Shown: positions 24,786 to 32,993 of the stretch, one piece after another | Position numbering within the stretch: position 1 is the first letter of the stretch | How the letters are laid out: every line of letters starts with the position of its first letter | Assembly (NCBI GenBank): GCA_035352715.1 | Contig: DAOPYE010000022.1 | Coordinates: forward strand, 1 to 33,203 | DNA: 33,203 nt | Origin: DAOPYE01 sp035352715 | GTDB lineage: Bacteria > Acidobacteriota > Holophagae > Holophagales > Holophagaceae | Direction of reading: 5' to 3' | Made by a program: the position numbers and the translations under genes | Notes under the pieces: generated by a model | What the model was told of the DNA's origin: nothing | Database searches by the model: none | Seen by the model: the letters and a program-made list of their open reading frames with translations, nothing else

Positions 24786-24885
24786 NNNNNNNNNNNNNNN
24801 NNNNNNNNNNNNNNNNNNNNNNNNNNNNNNNNNNNNNNNNNNNNNNNNNNNNNNNNNNNNNNNNNNNNNNNNNNNNNNNNNNNNN
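24786..24885. other. Assembly gap (100 N)
   Basis: Exactly 100 N, the usual placeholder for a scaffold gap of unknown true size. It removes the 3' ends of glgC (plus strand) and mtgA (minus strand), which converge here. Confidence 0.99.
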
Positions 24886-25397
24886 AAGATGCCATCGCCG
24901 AATTCCACGCTGTTCAGGTAGACCTCCAGGATGCGCTGCTTGGACCACAGCGTTTCGATCAGCAGCGTGAAATAGACCTCCAGGCCCTTGCGCACCCAGG
25001 AGCGGCTGCTGCACAGGAAGACGTTCTTGGCGGTCTGCTGTGAGACCGTGGACGCGCCGCGTTTGCGCTTGCTGTGCTCGTTGTGGGCCATGGCCTTTTC
25101 GATGGCCTTCCAGTCGAAGCCGAAGTGGTCCGGGAAGTTCTGGTCCTCGGCCGAGATCACGGCCACGCCCATGCACGGTGCGATCTCGTCGAGCGAAACC
25201 CAGTCGTGGCGCGAGGTGTAGGACTCGGAATCGAACCACGACTCGCAGCGCCGCTCGACCATCAAGCCCGTGACGGGGATGGGCACGAACCGGAAGAGGG
25301 CCGCCAGCACCAGGGTTAGGCCCAGGAAGCCGAGCGCCCCGATGCCGATCCAACGCAGGGTGCGCTTCCACCAGGAGCGCCGGGATTTCGAAGCCAT
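24886..25397 (-). CDS. mtgA: Monofunctional biosynthetic peptidoglycan transglycosylase, 3' end lost in gap
   Basis: 170 residues are visible. An N-terminal basic stretch and one membrane anchor (about 15-36) are followed by a GT51 domain. [16 protein letters not shown] contains catalytic Glu84, [18 protein letters not shown] is the lipid II-binding motif, and [11 protein letters not shown] is the third conserved motif. The enzyme polymerises lipid II into glycan strands on the periplasmic face. GAGGTGA lies about ten bases before ATG 25397. About 60-70 residues should be missing in the gap if this is a standard MtgA. It lies 62 bases after the esterase gene on the same strand. Confidence 0.93.
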
Positions 25398-25459
25398 GCC
25401 TTATTTCACCTCTGGGCGGCCGGAGCCGTCAAATCGCCCGGGTCGAGCTGAAGGGGAGA

Positions 25460-26350
25460 TCAATTCTGCCGGAAGGAGGCGGTGACGAAGGAGAGCGTGG
25501 CCGGAAGCGCCGAGCGCCAGTAGGCCCAGGTGTGCGCCCCGCCGCGCACGCGCAAGGCGTGGCGGACGCCGCGATCGCTGAAGGCCTGGTGCAGCGCGAG
25601 ATTGCCTGCGAGCAGGGAATCCTCGTCGCCGCAGTCGAGATACCAGCGCACGCTCTTGAGCTTTTCGGGATCGCTGCTTGCAACGAGTTTGATCGGGTTA
25701 TTGGCCGCCATGTGGGTCGTCAGGCGGGTGCTTCCTTTCAGCCCGGGGCCCCAGACCACGGTGCGGATGCGCGTCCAGTCCTCGTCGCTGAAGGCCTGGA
25801 TGGCGCTGTCCGTGTAGACGGCGCCGCTGAGTGCCGCGCAGGAGCCGAAGAGTTCGGGATGGTGCAGGGTCTGGACCAGCGCTCCGAAGCCGCCCATGGA
25901 AAGCCCTGCGATGGCGCGGCTGCTCCGGGTGGGATGCACGCGGAACCGGCTTTCGATGTATGGAAGGAATTCCTTGATGAAATATTCCTCCCACTTCACG
26001 CTGCTGTCGAAGTTGTCCACGTACCAGCTGGTGCCGCCATCGGGCATCACGACGATCATGGGGGCCGCTTCGCGCCGCGATAGCGCCTCATCCATGATGG
26101 CGGGCAGATCGCCGAAGTGGATCCACGCGGAATCATCATCCGTGTATCCGTGCAGCAGGTAGAGCACCGGATAGGTGCGGCGCGTGGCTTCGTAGCCCGG
26201 GGGCAGGTAGATGGAATACCGCATGGTCTTCTTCATCACCTGGCTGGGCAGGGTCAAACCTTCCCGCACATCGCCGGAATCCGCGCGCGCGGGCAGGGTC
26301 CAGGCCATCAAGGCCAACAAGAGGACTGCAAGGCGTCTCATGCGATTCAT
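25460..26350 (-). CDS. Secreted esterase, esterase D / feruloyl esterase-like alpha/beta hydrolase
   Basis: A 296-aa protein with a signal peptide (RRLAVLLLALMAWTLPARA, cleavage near residue 23). The fold is the putative-esterase family (PF00756-like): YLLHGYTDDDSAW (oxyanion region), GLSMGGFGAL with nucleophile Ser151, Asp in DCGDED (242 or 244) and His273 in GGAHTWAYW. Homologues hydrolyse acyl esters on plant polysaccharides, trehalose mycolates or S-formylglutathione. The signal peptide and the nearby GH26 mannanase make a carbohydrate esterase plausible, but this is inference. I choose ATG 26350 because GGAG lies six bases upstream and the signal peptide begins there. It is divergent from the MBL-fold gene. 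Confidence 0.85.
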   Translation of the reverse strand: MNRMRRLAVLLLALMAWTLPARADSGDVREGLTLPSQVMKKTMRYSIYLPPGYEATRRTYPVLYLLHGYTDDDSAWIHFGDLPAIMDEALSRREAAPMIVVMPDGGTSWYVDNFDSSVKWEEYFIKEFLPYIESRFRVHPTRSSRAIAGLSMGGFGALVQTLHHPELFGSCAALSGAVYTDSAIQAFSDEDWTRIRTVVWGPGLKGSTRLTTHMAANNPIKLVASSDPEKLKSVRWYLDCGDEDSLLAGNLALHQAFSDRGVRHALRVRGGAHTWAYWRSALPATLSFVTASFRQN

Positions 26351-26424
26351 GCCGATCTCCCACGCCAGTGTAGCCCTGGGTGAATGGACGTAGACTGTCT
26401 CTGTTCGTGGTTTTAGGAGATGTG

Positions 26425-27318
26425 ATGCGCGTTTCAAGCCTATCGTCGGCCTGCCTGTTGGTGATCCCTGGGATTTTGGCGGCGGAATCGCTTCCGGCCG
26501 CGATCCCGCATCTGCAGATCGGATCGGTGGACGTTCGCACCCTCAGGGATGGTGTTCTCTCCATGAAGGGCGCCGAGCTGCTCAAGGGCATCGATCCCGC
26601 CGATATCCATCGGATGCTGGGCGGCAAGGGCACGGCCATGACGCCGGTGAACGCGTTCCTGGTGCGGATGCATGGCAAGAACATCCTGGTGGACACCGGG
26701 ATGGGCAAGGCGCCGGGCGGCGGTCTGGTCGAACAGCTGCGGCGCGCCGGGGTGGATCCTGCCCAAATCGATCTGGTGCTCATCACGCACTTGCACTTCG
26801 ATCACATCGGCGGCCTGCTGAAGGCGGATGGCACCCGCGCCTTTCCCAGAGCCATGGTCCGCGTGGCGAAGGCCGAGCACGACTTCTGGCTAGGTGAGCC
26901 CTCCAAGCTCTCCGCAGACCTGAAGGCGCGGACCCCCGATCTCAACGCCGCGATCGCACCCTACCAGGCGGCGGGCGCCTACCGGCCCTTTGCGGCGGAT
27001 GAATCGCTGGGCCGGGATATCCAGGCGATCCCTGCAGGCGGGCATACGGGTGGCCACACGATCTTTGCGTTCGGCTCGAAAGGGCATGAACTCTGGTGCA
27101 TCGGCGATCTGATCCACTTCGGCGCGATCCAGTTCGAGCGTCCGACGGCGGGCGTTGTGTTCGATACGGATGGGCCGTCCGCCGTGCGCGTGCGTCAAAC
27201 CCTTTTCAAGCGTGCCGCGGAGTGCCAGGCGGTCCTGGCGGGGGCGCACCTGCCGGAGTTGGTGAGGGTGAAGGTGGCAGCAGATGGCCAAGGCTTTTCG
27301 ACCACGCCCGCTCGTTAG
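26425..27318 (+). CDS. Secreted metallo-beta-lactamase-fold hydrolase
   Basis: A 297-aa protein starting at ATG 26425, with AGGAG five bases ahead. The first 20 residues are a signal peptide (SSACLLVIPGILAAES). THLHFDHIGG supplies the HxHxDH metal motif (His122, His124, Asp126, His127), GGHTGGHT the next His, GDLIHF the bridging Asp, and AGAHLPE a late His. This order matches the lactonase-like (AttM/AhlD) and related periplasmic MBL hydrolases. The substrate is unknown; N-acyl homoserine lactones are only one possibility. It diverges from the esterase gene with a 74-base gap that must hold both promoters; I see no clear -35/-10 pair there. Confidence 0.85.
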   Translation: MRVSSLSSACLLVIPGILAAESLPAAIPHLQIGSVDVRTLRDGVLSMKGAELLKGIDPADIHRMLGGKGTAMTPVNAFLVRMHGKNILVDTGMGKAPGGGLVEQLRRAGVDPAQIDLVLITHLHFDHIGGLLKADGTRAFPRAMVRVAKAEHDFWLGEPSKLSADLKARTPDLNAAIAPYQAAGAYRPFAADESLGRDIQAIPAGGHTGGHTIFAFGSKGHELWCIGDLIHFGAIQFERPTAGVVFDTDGPSAVRVRQTLFKRAAECQAVLAGAHLPELVRVKVAADGQGFSTTPAR

Positions 27319-27578
27319 GATTTGACGTTCGCACCGCTGATCGCGCATTTCAGCCGGTCGCTTCCGCGATCCATCTGCTGCTGCACGGGACATGGTTGAA
27401 GGCCATGCTCCGTGCCAATCGGACGAACGGCCAAGCCCCGTCGATCAGGCATCTAGATTAGGCATCTGGGGCGGGCAATGCTGGTCCTCGGGGCACTGTT
27501 GATGCTGGCTTCCGTTTTCGGCCCGCAGGTGCTGGTCCGGCGCTCAGGGGGTGACGGCGAAGGCATCCATGAGGCACA
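27319..27578. other. 260-base intergenic stretch with a possible decayed reading frame
   Basis: The longest gene-free stretch in the window. A short plus-strand frame (ATG 27478, stop 27583-27585, 35 codons) encodes MLVLGALLMLASVFGPQVLV, a membrane-like helix. Upstream, in a different frame, a segment reads like FDVRTADRAFQPVASAIHLL. Together they vaguely resemble a small membrane protein (DUF4395-like) broken by a frameshift. I see no promoter, tRNA or clear terminator here. Confidence 0.25.
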
Positions 27579-29465
27579 TCATTGATGATTTGATGATTCT
27601 GGTTTATTCGAAATATCGATGATGGCATCCAGGCGCTTCAGCTTCCGGTTGTAGGGCCAGAGATTCCTTCCGGTCGTGACGAGGACGAACGGGCTGCTTT
27701 CGGGTGGGAATGGGCAGTTCTGGGCGATCTCGAGCTGGAAGCGAGCGCGCTTCATGCCCCTGGGATCCCAGAATGGCGCGCGCCACTGGATCACGAGGAG
27801 GTACACCGGAAGATGCGGGAAGTGATTCAGGTGCTTCCGGACCACGAAGGCCTTGCGGATGCTTGGCGTGTCCGCGAGAAACGCCCGGATCGCCTGCAGC
27901 GCTGTCTCGTCGAGTCCATGGGGCTCCAGTTGGTCGCGAAGGCTGACGCTCTGGCGTTCGCGGCGCGCCGCCTCGATTTCCACCTCGCACCGGCGTCGCC
28001 GGATCCAGTGGCTCTCGGCCTGCCCCGCATCTCCGCTCCGCCGGGCCTGGCCTTCCAGGAGCGCGAGGCAGGCGGGCGCGCGGAAGGGGTTGCGCTCCAT
28101 CATCTCGGCGGCTTGGGCTTGGGCTTGGGCCGGGGTTTGGGTTTGGACCTGGGCTTGGCCTTGGATGCTTGGGTTCTCTCCACCACGCAGCCGCGATTTC
28201 AGCAGCAGCAGGGGCGCTTCGCGATCCTCGGGGAAGGCGGCCAGGTAGCGCTGGGCGAGATCCGCAAATTCTTCGCAGGGAAGGCGATCTGCGGCCAGCT
28301 CCAGGTATTCCTTCGCGTCGGGGTGATTCGGGAAACCGGTGGCCAGCGTGGCGCGAAGTCCTGAGAATCGCCGCTCCTGATGGGCCTGGGTGCGCCGGGC
28401 TTCTTCCTGCATCTCGGAGATTCGTTCGGCCCATTCGGCGTCCAGCGTGGGCAGCAACCCGCCGGTCTCCAGGAAATGGGCGGATGCGCGTGAGGGCAGA
28501 GGGACGATGGGGGCCTCCCCCAATTGATCCAGCCGGAAACGCAACAGGGGCGGGGCTTCGGGCACCAGGCCATCCAGGGCAAGCGCCAGCAGCCCGTCTG
28601 CGTCCTCAGGCCATCGCCCTAGGAATTCGATCACCTGCGTGCAGGGGCGTTGGGGCATCGCTTCTCCGGATTTCAGGCGATGGTTCCATTCACTGTAAAG
28701 CCTGCATTCCAGCAGGGGTTTCAGCAGAGCAGCGCGGCAGAGGGCGCGGGCCAGAGTGGCGCTGCCGTAGTGGTGGGCCAGTACCGTGTCGGTGCGGACC
28801 AGTTCTTCGATGAGGAAGGGTTCAAAGATGCGATGAACCCATCTCCCGTAGGGCCGCAGGAAGGCCTTGGACCAGCGGTCGCGCAGGTGTTCGCCGCGGC
28901 TGGTGGGTTCCTGCAGCGTCGCGTTCAACCGGCTCCAGTACGCAGCCAGGCGCTTGACCTGCAGGTTCAGCCAGCTCTGCTGGTCGCACCACCAGACCAG
29001 TTCCCAACTGGCGAGGGCCTCGAATTCGCGCTCGCTCAGCGCCAGCAGCGGCTGCACGCCCAGCAGCCAGGTGAATCGCGGCCAGCCCAGCAGGCCCAGG
29101 GTGGGGACGCCCACCAGATCCAGGCTCCAGAACCCGGGATCGAGCACCGCATCCACCGTGCGGGGTCCCTTCCAGGCGCGCGCCAGGGCATCGAGCGACG
29201 CCAGCAGCTCCGGCGCGTTCTCCGCATCGAGCTTTCGCCCCGTGGGCCGTGGGAAGGACTTGAAGCTCGCCACCAGGCCGTAAAGCCCGTTGGAGAGCAG
29301 CAGCAGGCCAAGCACCAGGCCCGTGATGGATCCGAACATCAGTACGCCGGCGGCCAGCAGCAGAAGGATGCCGCCCAGGGGCAGGGCTGCGCCGAGCAGG
29401 AAGAGGCGCAACAGCTGGGCCTGATGGCGAAGCCAGGGGAAGAACGGGGAGAGGAAGGAGGACAT
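27579..29465 (-). CDS. M48-like membrane protein with altered HExxH motif (predicted pseudopeptidase)
   Basis: A 628-aa protein. Two N-terminal membrane helices (about 18-66) are followed by a domain laid out like M48 (HtpX/Ste24-like) peptidases: TVDAVLDPGFWSLDLVG, LGVQPLLALSEREFEALASW, then ELVWW. In M48 enzymes the last part reads LAHELGH; here both His are Trp (Trp154, Trp158) and only Glu155 remains, so zinc catalysis is unlikely. The C-terminal half is soluble and helical, possibly TPR-like. It has a Gln/Ala repeat (about 434-452) and a final conserved-looking segment, FPHLPVYLLVIQWR. The gene follows lpdA by 24 bases on the same strand. Function is unknown; a scaffold or chaperone-like role is a guess. 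Confidence 0.65.
   Translation of the reverse strand: MSSFLSPFFPWLRHQAQLLRLFLLGAALPLGGILLLLAAGVLMFGSITGLVLGLLLLSNGLYGLVASFKSFPRPTGRKLDAENAPELLASLDALARAWKGPRTVDAVLDPGFWSLDLVGVPTLGLLGWPRFTWLLGVQPLLALSEREFEALASWELVWWCDQQSWLNLQVKRLAAYWSRLNATLQEPTSRGEHLRDRWSKAFLRPYGRWVHRIFEPFLIEELVRTDTVLAHHYGSATLARALCRAALLKPLLECRLYSEWNHRLKSGEAMPQRPCTQVIEFLGRWPEDADGLLALALDGLVPEAPPLLRFRLDQLGEAPIVPLPSRASAHFLETGGLLPTLDAEWAERISEMQEEARRTQAHQERRFSGLRATLATGFPNHPDAKEYLELAADRLPCEEFADLAQRYLAAFPEDREAPLLLLKSRLRGGENPSIQGQAQVQTQTPAQAQAQAAEMMERNPFRAPACLALLEGQARRSGDAGQAESHWIRRRRCEVEIEAARRERQSVSLRDQLEPHGLDETALQAIRAFLADTPSIRKAFVVRKHLNHFPHLPVYLLVIQWRAPFWDPRGMKRARFQLEIAQNCPFPPESSPFVLVTTGRNLWPYNRKLKRLDAIIDISNKPESSNHQ
28115..28141 (+). 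repeat. GGGCTT hexamer repeat with G-quadruplex pattern
   Basis: G-tracts at 28115-28117, 28121-28123, 28127-28129, 28132-28135 and 28139-28141 are spaced by loops of 2-3 bases, which satisfies the G3+N1-7 quadruplex rule. The plus strand here is the template strand of the M48-like gene; the coding strand specifies the Gln-Ala repeat. The 6-base unit keeps frame if it expands or shrinks. Confidence 0.65.
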
Positions 29466-29489
29466 GCGCTGCGGGTTCCGGCCTCGCTT

Positions 29490-30908
29490 TTAAATATTCA
29501 GCGCGCGACCGAGGACGGCGCGCGCGGCTTCGGGGAAGGCTTCGTTCAGGGTGGGGTGGGGGTACATGGTGTGGATCAGTTGCTCCACCGTGTATTCGCC
29601 GCCCAGCAGCGCGACGCTGGAGGCCACCAGCTCGGTCGCCTTGGGGCCAAGGATGTGGATGCCCAGGAGGCGACCGGATGCCTTCTCCGACACGATCTTG
29701 ATGAAGCCATGGGGCTCGCCGATGATGTTGGCCTTCGCCAGGGGCATGAAGGGAAAGCTGCCGATCTCCACGTCGAAGCCCCGTTCGCGGGCCTTGTCCT
29801 CGCTGAGCCCTACGCAGCCCACTTCCGGGTCGCAATAGGTGCAGCTGGGCGTGCGGTCGTCGGGGATCGCGTGGGGGGTGACGCTCTTCCCAAGGGCATG
29901 CGCGGCGTGCTCGGCAGCGATGATGCCTTCGTCGCTGGCCACATGGGCCAGCATCGGCGTGGGTACGAGATCGCCGATGGCGTAGAGATCCGGTTCATCG
30001 GTCTGCATGAACGGGCTCACGCTCACGAAGCCCCGATCCAAGGTGGCCTTGGTTGCTTCCAGGCCCAGCCCGTCGCTGGCGGGGCGTCGGCCCACGGCCA
30101 CCAGCAGATGGGTGGCTTCGATATCGCCCGGCCTGTCGCCTTCCAGGTGGCAGACGACCTTGTCGGCATGGCGCTCGATGGATGCGATCCGCGTCCGCAC
30201 CCGGATGTCCATCTTGTGGCGCTTGGAAAGTAATTTTGACAGTTCCTGTCCAATACTCGCGTCCTCGATGGGAAGGATCCGATCGGCTTGTTCCACGAGC
30301 GTCACCTTGGAGCCCAGGCGGGCGAAGACGGAAGCGAATTCGACGCCGATGGCGCCCGCGCCCAGGATGACGAGATGGCCGGGGAGTTCGGCTAGGTCCT
30401 GCGCGTGATCGCTGTTCAGCACACGATCGCCGTCCGCTTCCAGGCCGGCAATGGCGCGCGGGATGCTGCCGGTGGCCAGGATGATCTTCTTGGCATCGTG
30501 CTGTTCCGTGCCCTCCTCGCCCGTGATCTCAATCCGGGTTCCCGATAGCAGCCGTGCCGTGCCGCGCAGCACTGTCACCTGGTTTTTCTTCATCAGGAAT
30601 TCGATGCCCTTGCCGCTCTTCAGCACCACGCGGTTCTTGCGCGCGACGATCGCGGCGAGGTCCGCGCGCATCTGGCTGGTGTCCACGCCCGTGATGCCGA
30701 AGGTCTTGAGGTCCCCCATTTGTTCAAGGCGATGGGCGCTCTCCAGCCACGTTTTCGCAGGGATGCAGCCGCGGCGCAGGCAGGTGCCCCCCAGGCCCGC
30801 GGGATCTTTCTCCACGATGGCCGTGGCCAGGCCGAGCTGCGCCCCCCGGATGGCGGCGATGTAGCCGCCGGGCCCGCTTCCGATGACGAGGAGATCAAAC
30901 GACGCCAT
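29490..30908 (-). CDS. lpdA: Dihydrolipoyl dehydrogenase
   Basis: A 472-aa FAD-dependent disulfide oxidoreductase, the E3 subunit of 2-oxoacid dehydrogenase and glycine-cleavage complexes. LLVIGSGPGGYIAA (6-19) binds FAD. GGTCLRRGCIPAK carries the redox pair Cys43/Cys48. LGAGAIGVEFAS binds NAD, YAIGDL is the second FAD motif, and MYPHPTLNEAFPEA holds the catalytic His and Glu. I choose ATG 30908, with GGAG about seven bases ahead; the open frame continues 61 codons upstream without family similarity. No E1 or E2 genes lie in the window, so its complex cannot be named. The M48-like gene follows by 24 bases. Confidence 0.94.
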   Translation of the reverse strand: MASFDLLVIGSGPGGYIAAIRGAQLGLATAIVEKDPAGLGGTCLRRGCIPAKTWLESAHRLEQMGDLKTFGITGVDTSQMRADLAAIVARKNRVVLKSGKGIEFLMKKNQVTVLRGTARLLSGTRIEITGEEGTEQHDAKKIILATGSIPRAIAGLEADGDRVLNSDHAQDLAELPGHLVILGAGAIGVEFASVFARLGSKVTLVEQADRILPIEDASIGQELSKLLSKRHKMDIRVRTRIASIERHADKVVCHLEGDRPGDIEATHLLVAVGRRPASDGLGLEATKATLDRGFVSVSPFMQTDEPDLYAIGDLVPTPMLAHVASDEGIIAAEHAAHALGKSVTPHAIPDDRTPSCTYCDPEVGCVGLSEDKARERGFDVEIGSFPFMPLAKANIIGEPHGFIKIVSEKASGRLLGIHILGPKATELVASSVALLGGEYTVEQLIHTMYPHPTLNEAFPEAARAVLGRALNI

Positions 30909-31026
30909 GAGGGCTCCAAGGGCAGAGGGTTTGGGGATGGGAATGAATGAAATATCCGAAACCTGAGAATCGGTTTCTTCCGCTAGGATGGCTGGGTCAA
31001 TCCGACCAATTCGCTTCCTCTCATCT

Positions 31027-31043
31027 TCCCATGATGCATGGGA
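31027..31043. promoter_or_regulatory. 17-bp palindrome just upstream of the 7TM gene
   Basis: TCCCATG and CATGGGA are perfect 7-base arms around ATG (31034-31036). The element ends five bases before the chosen start codon at 31048 and covers the ribosome-binding region. It could be a protein operator or an RNA hairpin limiting translation. Confidence 0.45.
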
Positions 31044-31047
31044 TTTC

Positions 31048-32268
31048 ATGTCGAGGCCCGTGGTGCCCCTGCCCTTCCTGTCGACATTCAACCTGCTTCA
31101 GGCCGGGGCGATGCTTGCGTTGATGGAGGTGTTCGGCTTGGACGCCCTGCGGCGGAAGGACCGCGTCGTGGGGCGGCTGGCCATCGCGGCGATGCTGCTC
31201 ATGCTTCGTCATGGCGTGGTGGCGTTCGAATATGCCTTTCCGTCCCCCACCGTCGTGGAACACCTTCAGGCCAGCCTCACGGCGCTGGGGTTCATGGCCG
31301 CGGTGCTGGCGCTATGGCGCGCGTTCCAGCCCTACTTCTGGGGTGGGACGCCGGTACTGGCGGGCGGCTTTCTGCTGGCCAATCTGGTGAGATCCCTGCT
31401 GCTGCCCCTGGGGACGCCGCTGGAGGTCTGGGTCCATGCGGTCATCCTGGCGGGTTATCCCCTGTTCTACGGGGTGATGCTGCTGGCGCTCCTCAGGGCA
31501 TTCCGGGCCAACGATCCCCTGTCCCGGCGCCTGCTGATCGGAGGTTTTCTGTTGGCGCTTCTGCCCCTATTGGGCGAAGGCTTCTGCCTGGTCGCGCTGA
31601 ACCGCCGCATTCCCATGTCCGGACTCGCCATGCTCCTGATGGCCGTGCCCTTCGGGGTTTCCCGGTATTGGGTCATCGGCCATCGCTACGAGGAACAGCT
31701 CCAGGTCTGTCAGGCCCAGCGCAATGGCTGGCGCCGGCTGATCTCGGGCCCGACCTGGTGCGTGGGGGAACCCTCGTCGGTGATGGAGAGCCTGTTCGGC
31801 GAAGACTGGTCCCTGCGTCTGCAGGAGCGCATGCCTGGGCGGGATGGGCGCCTGTACCGGCTGCATCGCGTGGATTGGAAAGAGGGGGGCTCGCTGGGAT
31901 GGCTGGAGCGGCTGGATGCCGATTCCGGCGACCATGAACGCTTCCTGAACGGCTGGGCGGTGGCCGTTGGTGTCGAGGAGCCGCGGCGATCGCAGCGGAT
32001 CGAGGATTGGTTGCGGCGATGGGGTGCCGAAGTCGTCCAGTGGGGCGCGGTGCCGCCGCGGGAAGGCCCCTTCCCGAGCCTGATCCTGTGGGATCAAGAG
32101 CCCAGCATCCTGCGCGTCTGGCGGGAATACGACCTGGAGCGGCGGCGCTGTCGCTGGATCCAGATCGGAGGCGCCCCCGGCGCAGGGCCGCACATCCACC
32201 TGGAGGCTCCGCTGGAGGAGACGCCCCTACGCGAGGCCTTGGAATCCCTGCTGGTCTTCCGGCAGTAG
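31048..32268 (+). CDS. 7TM protein with PAS-like and degenerate receiver-like regions
   Basis: A 406-aa protein. Seven hydrophobic helices span about 10-210. A PAS-like stretch (about 235-290, with GRLYRLHRVDWKEGGSLGW) follows. Residues 305-402 read like a response-regulator receiver: AVGVEEPRRSQRIEDWL (acidic pair Glu310/Glu311), SLILWDQEP with Asp349 at the phosphoacceptor position, WIQIGG for the Thr-bearing strand, and LEAPLEETPLREALESLL where the conserved Lys of the KP motif is Ala387. No kinase domain lies between them. I choose ATG 31048; the ribosome site is weak and a 17-bp palindrome covers it. A signalling role is likely, but phosphorylation is doubtful. The 3' end overlaps the convergent acyltransferase gene by 42 bp. 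Confidence 0.6.
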   Translation: MSRPVVPLPFLSTFNLLQAGAMLALMEVFGLDALRRKDRVVGRLAIAAMLLMLRHGVVAFEYAFPSPTVVEHLQASLTALGFMAAVLALWRAFQPYFWGGTPVLAGGFLLANLVRSLLLPLGTPLEVWVHAVILAGYPLFYGVMLLALLRAFRANDPLSRRLLIGGFLLALLPLLGEGFCLVALNRRIPMSGLAMLLMAVPFGVSRYWVIGHRYEEQLQVCQAQRNGWRRLISGPTWCVGEPSSVMESLFGEDWSLRLQERMPGRDGRLYRLHRVDWKEGGSLGWLERLDADSGDHERFLNGWAVAVGVEEPRRSQRIEDWLRRWGAEVVQWGAVPPREGPFPSLILWDQEPSILRVWREYDLERRRCRWIQIGGAPGAGPHIHLEAPLEETPLREALESLLVFRQ

Positions 32269-32988
32269 ACGGTGGAAGGTCGCCTCGCAGGCCAGCCGGA
32301 ACTGATCCGCGTCCTCGAAATCGCGGGGATGCAGCGGCGCATCAACCCGAAGCGCGTACAGTCCTCGCGCAGCGCGCCATTCGCCGCGGGGAAGCAGGCG
32401 GAATCCGCCCTGGATGGCCAGGGGCACCACGGGCACGCCCGCTTCCCAGGCCAGGATGAAGATGCCCTTCTTGAACGGAAGCAGCGCACCGGTTCGCGTG
32501 CGCGTGCCTTCCGGGAAGGCGGCGAGGCTCTGCCCGTTCTGGATGCGCCGGGCGGCCCTTTGAAGGGAGCCGATCGCCTTGTGGCGTTTCCGCCGGTCAA
32601 TGAAGATGAAGCCCGCGAGCCAGATCACCCATCCCAGGAACGGCACCCAGGCCAGCTCCTTCTTGGCGATGAATACGGGCCTGCAGGGCAGCACGCGGAC
32701 GATGAGGGGCGGATCGAAAAGGGACGCGTGGTTGGCGATGAAGATGGCGGATAGCCGACCCTCCCGGATATCCGCGGGCAGCGTCTCCCATCCTTCCAGG
32801 CGCGTCTCGACGCCGAATAGGCGCTCGGCGGCGCGCAGCACGCTCGGCGCCAGACGCCAGAAGGCGCCCCGGCGTCCCAGGAGGGGGGCCAGCGCGAAGC
32901 CGAGCAGGATCGCTGCGGTCATGAGCGGGATGAGGCACGCCCAGGCCAGCAGCGGCCGCGCAAAGGGGCGGGATATGGCCTTGCCCAT
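32227..32988 (-). CDS. plsC: 1-acyl-sn-glycerol-3-phosphate acyltransferase (PlsC family)
   Basis: A 253-aa membrane-associated acyltransferase. IANHASLFDPP contains the NHx4D catalytic motif (His87, Asp92), FIAKKELAWVPFLGW is motif II, and FPEGTRTRTG (158-167) binds the glycerol phosphate. An N-terminal helix (about 12-36) anchors the protein. It transfers an acyl chain to lysophosphatidic acid to give phosphatidic acid; some family members act on lyso-ornithine lipids instead. The ATG lies five bases after the stop of the upstream partial gene, so the pair is probably one operon. It overlaps the convergent 7TM gene at its 3' end. Confidence 0.9.
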   Translation of the reverse strand: MGKAISRPFARPLLAWACLIPLMTAAILLGFALAPLLGRRGAFWRLAPSVLRAAERLFGVETRLEGWETLPADIREGRLSAIFIANHASLFDPPLIVRVLPCRPVFIAKKELAWVPFLGWVIWLAGFIFIDRRKRHKAIGSLQRAARRIQNGQSLAAFPEGTRTRTGALLPFKKGIFILAWEAGVPVVPLAIQGGFRLLPRGEWRAARGLYALRVDAPLHPRDFEDADQFRLACEATFHRLLPEDQQGFQGLA

Positions 32989-32993
32989 GGGGC

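Noticed and set aside
23571..25043. Continuous glgC frame running through the N gap (490 codons)
   Set aside because: The Ns are translated as unknown residues. Sequence beyond the gap is the antisense of mtgA, so the joined frame is artificial.
30984..30989. TAGGAT as a -10 box for the 7TM gene
   Set aside because: No -35-like hexamer lies 16-18 bases upstream.
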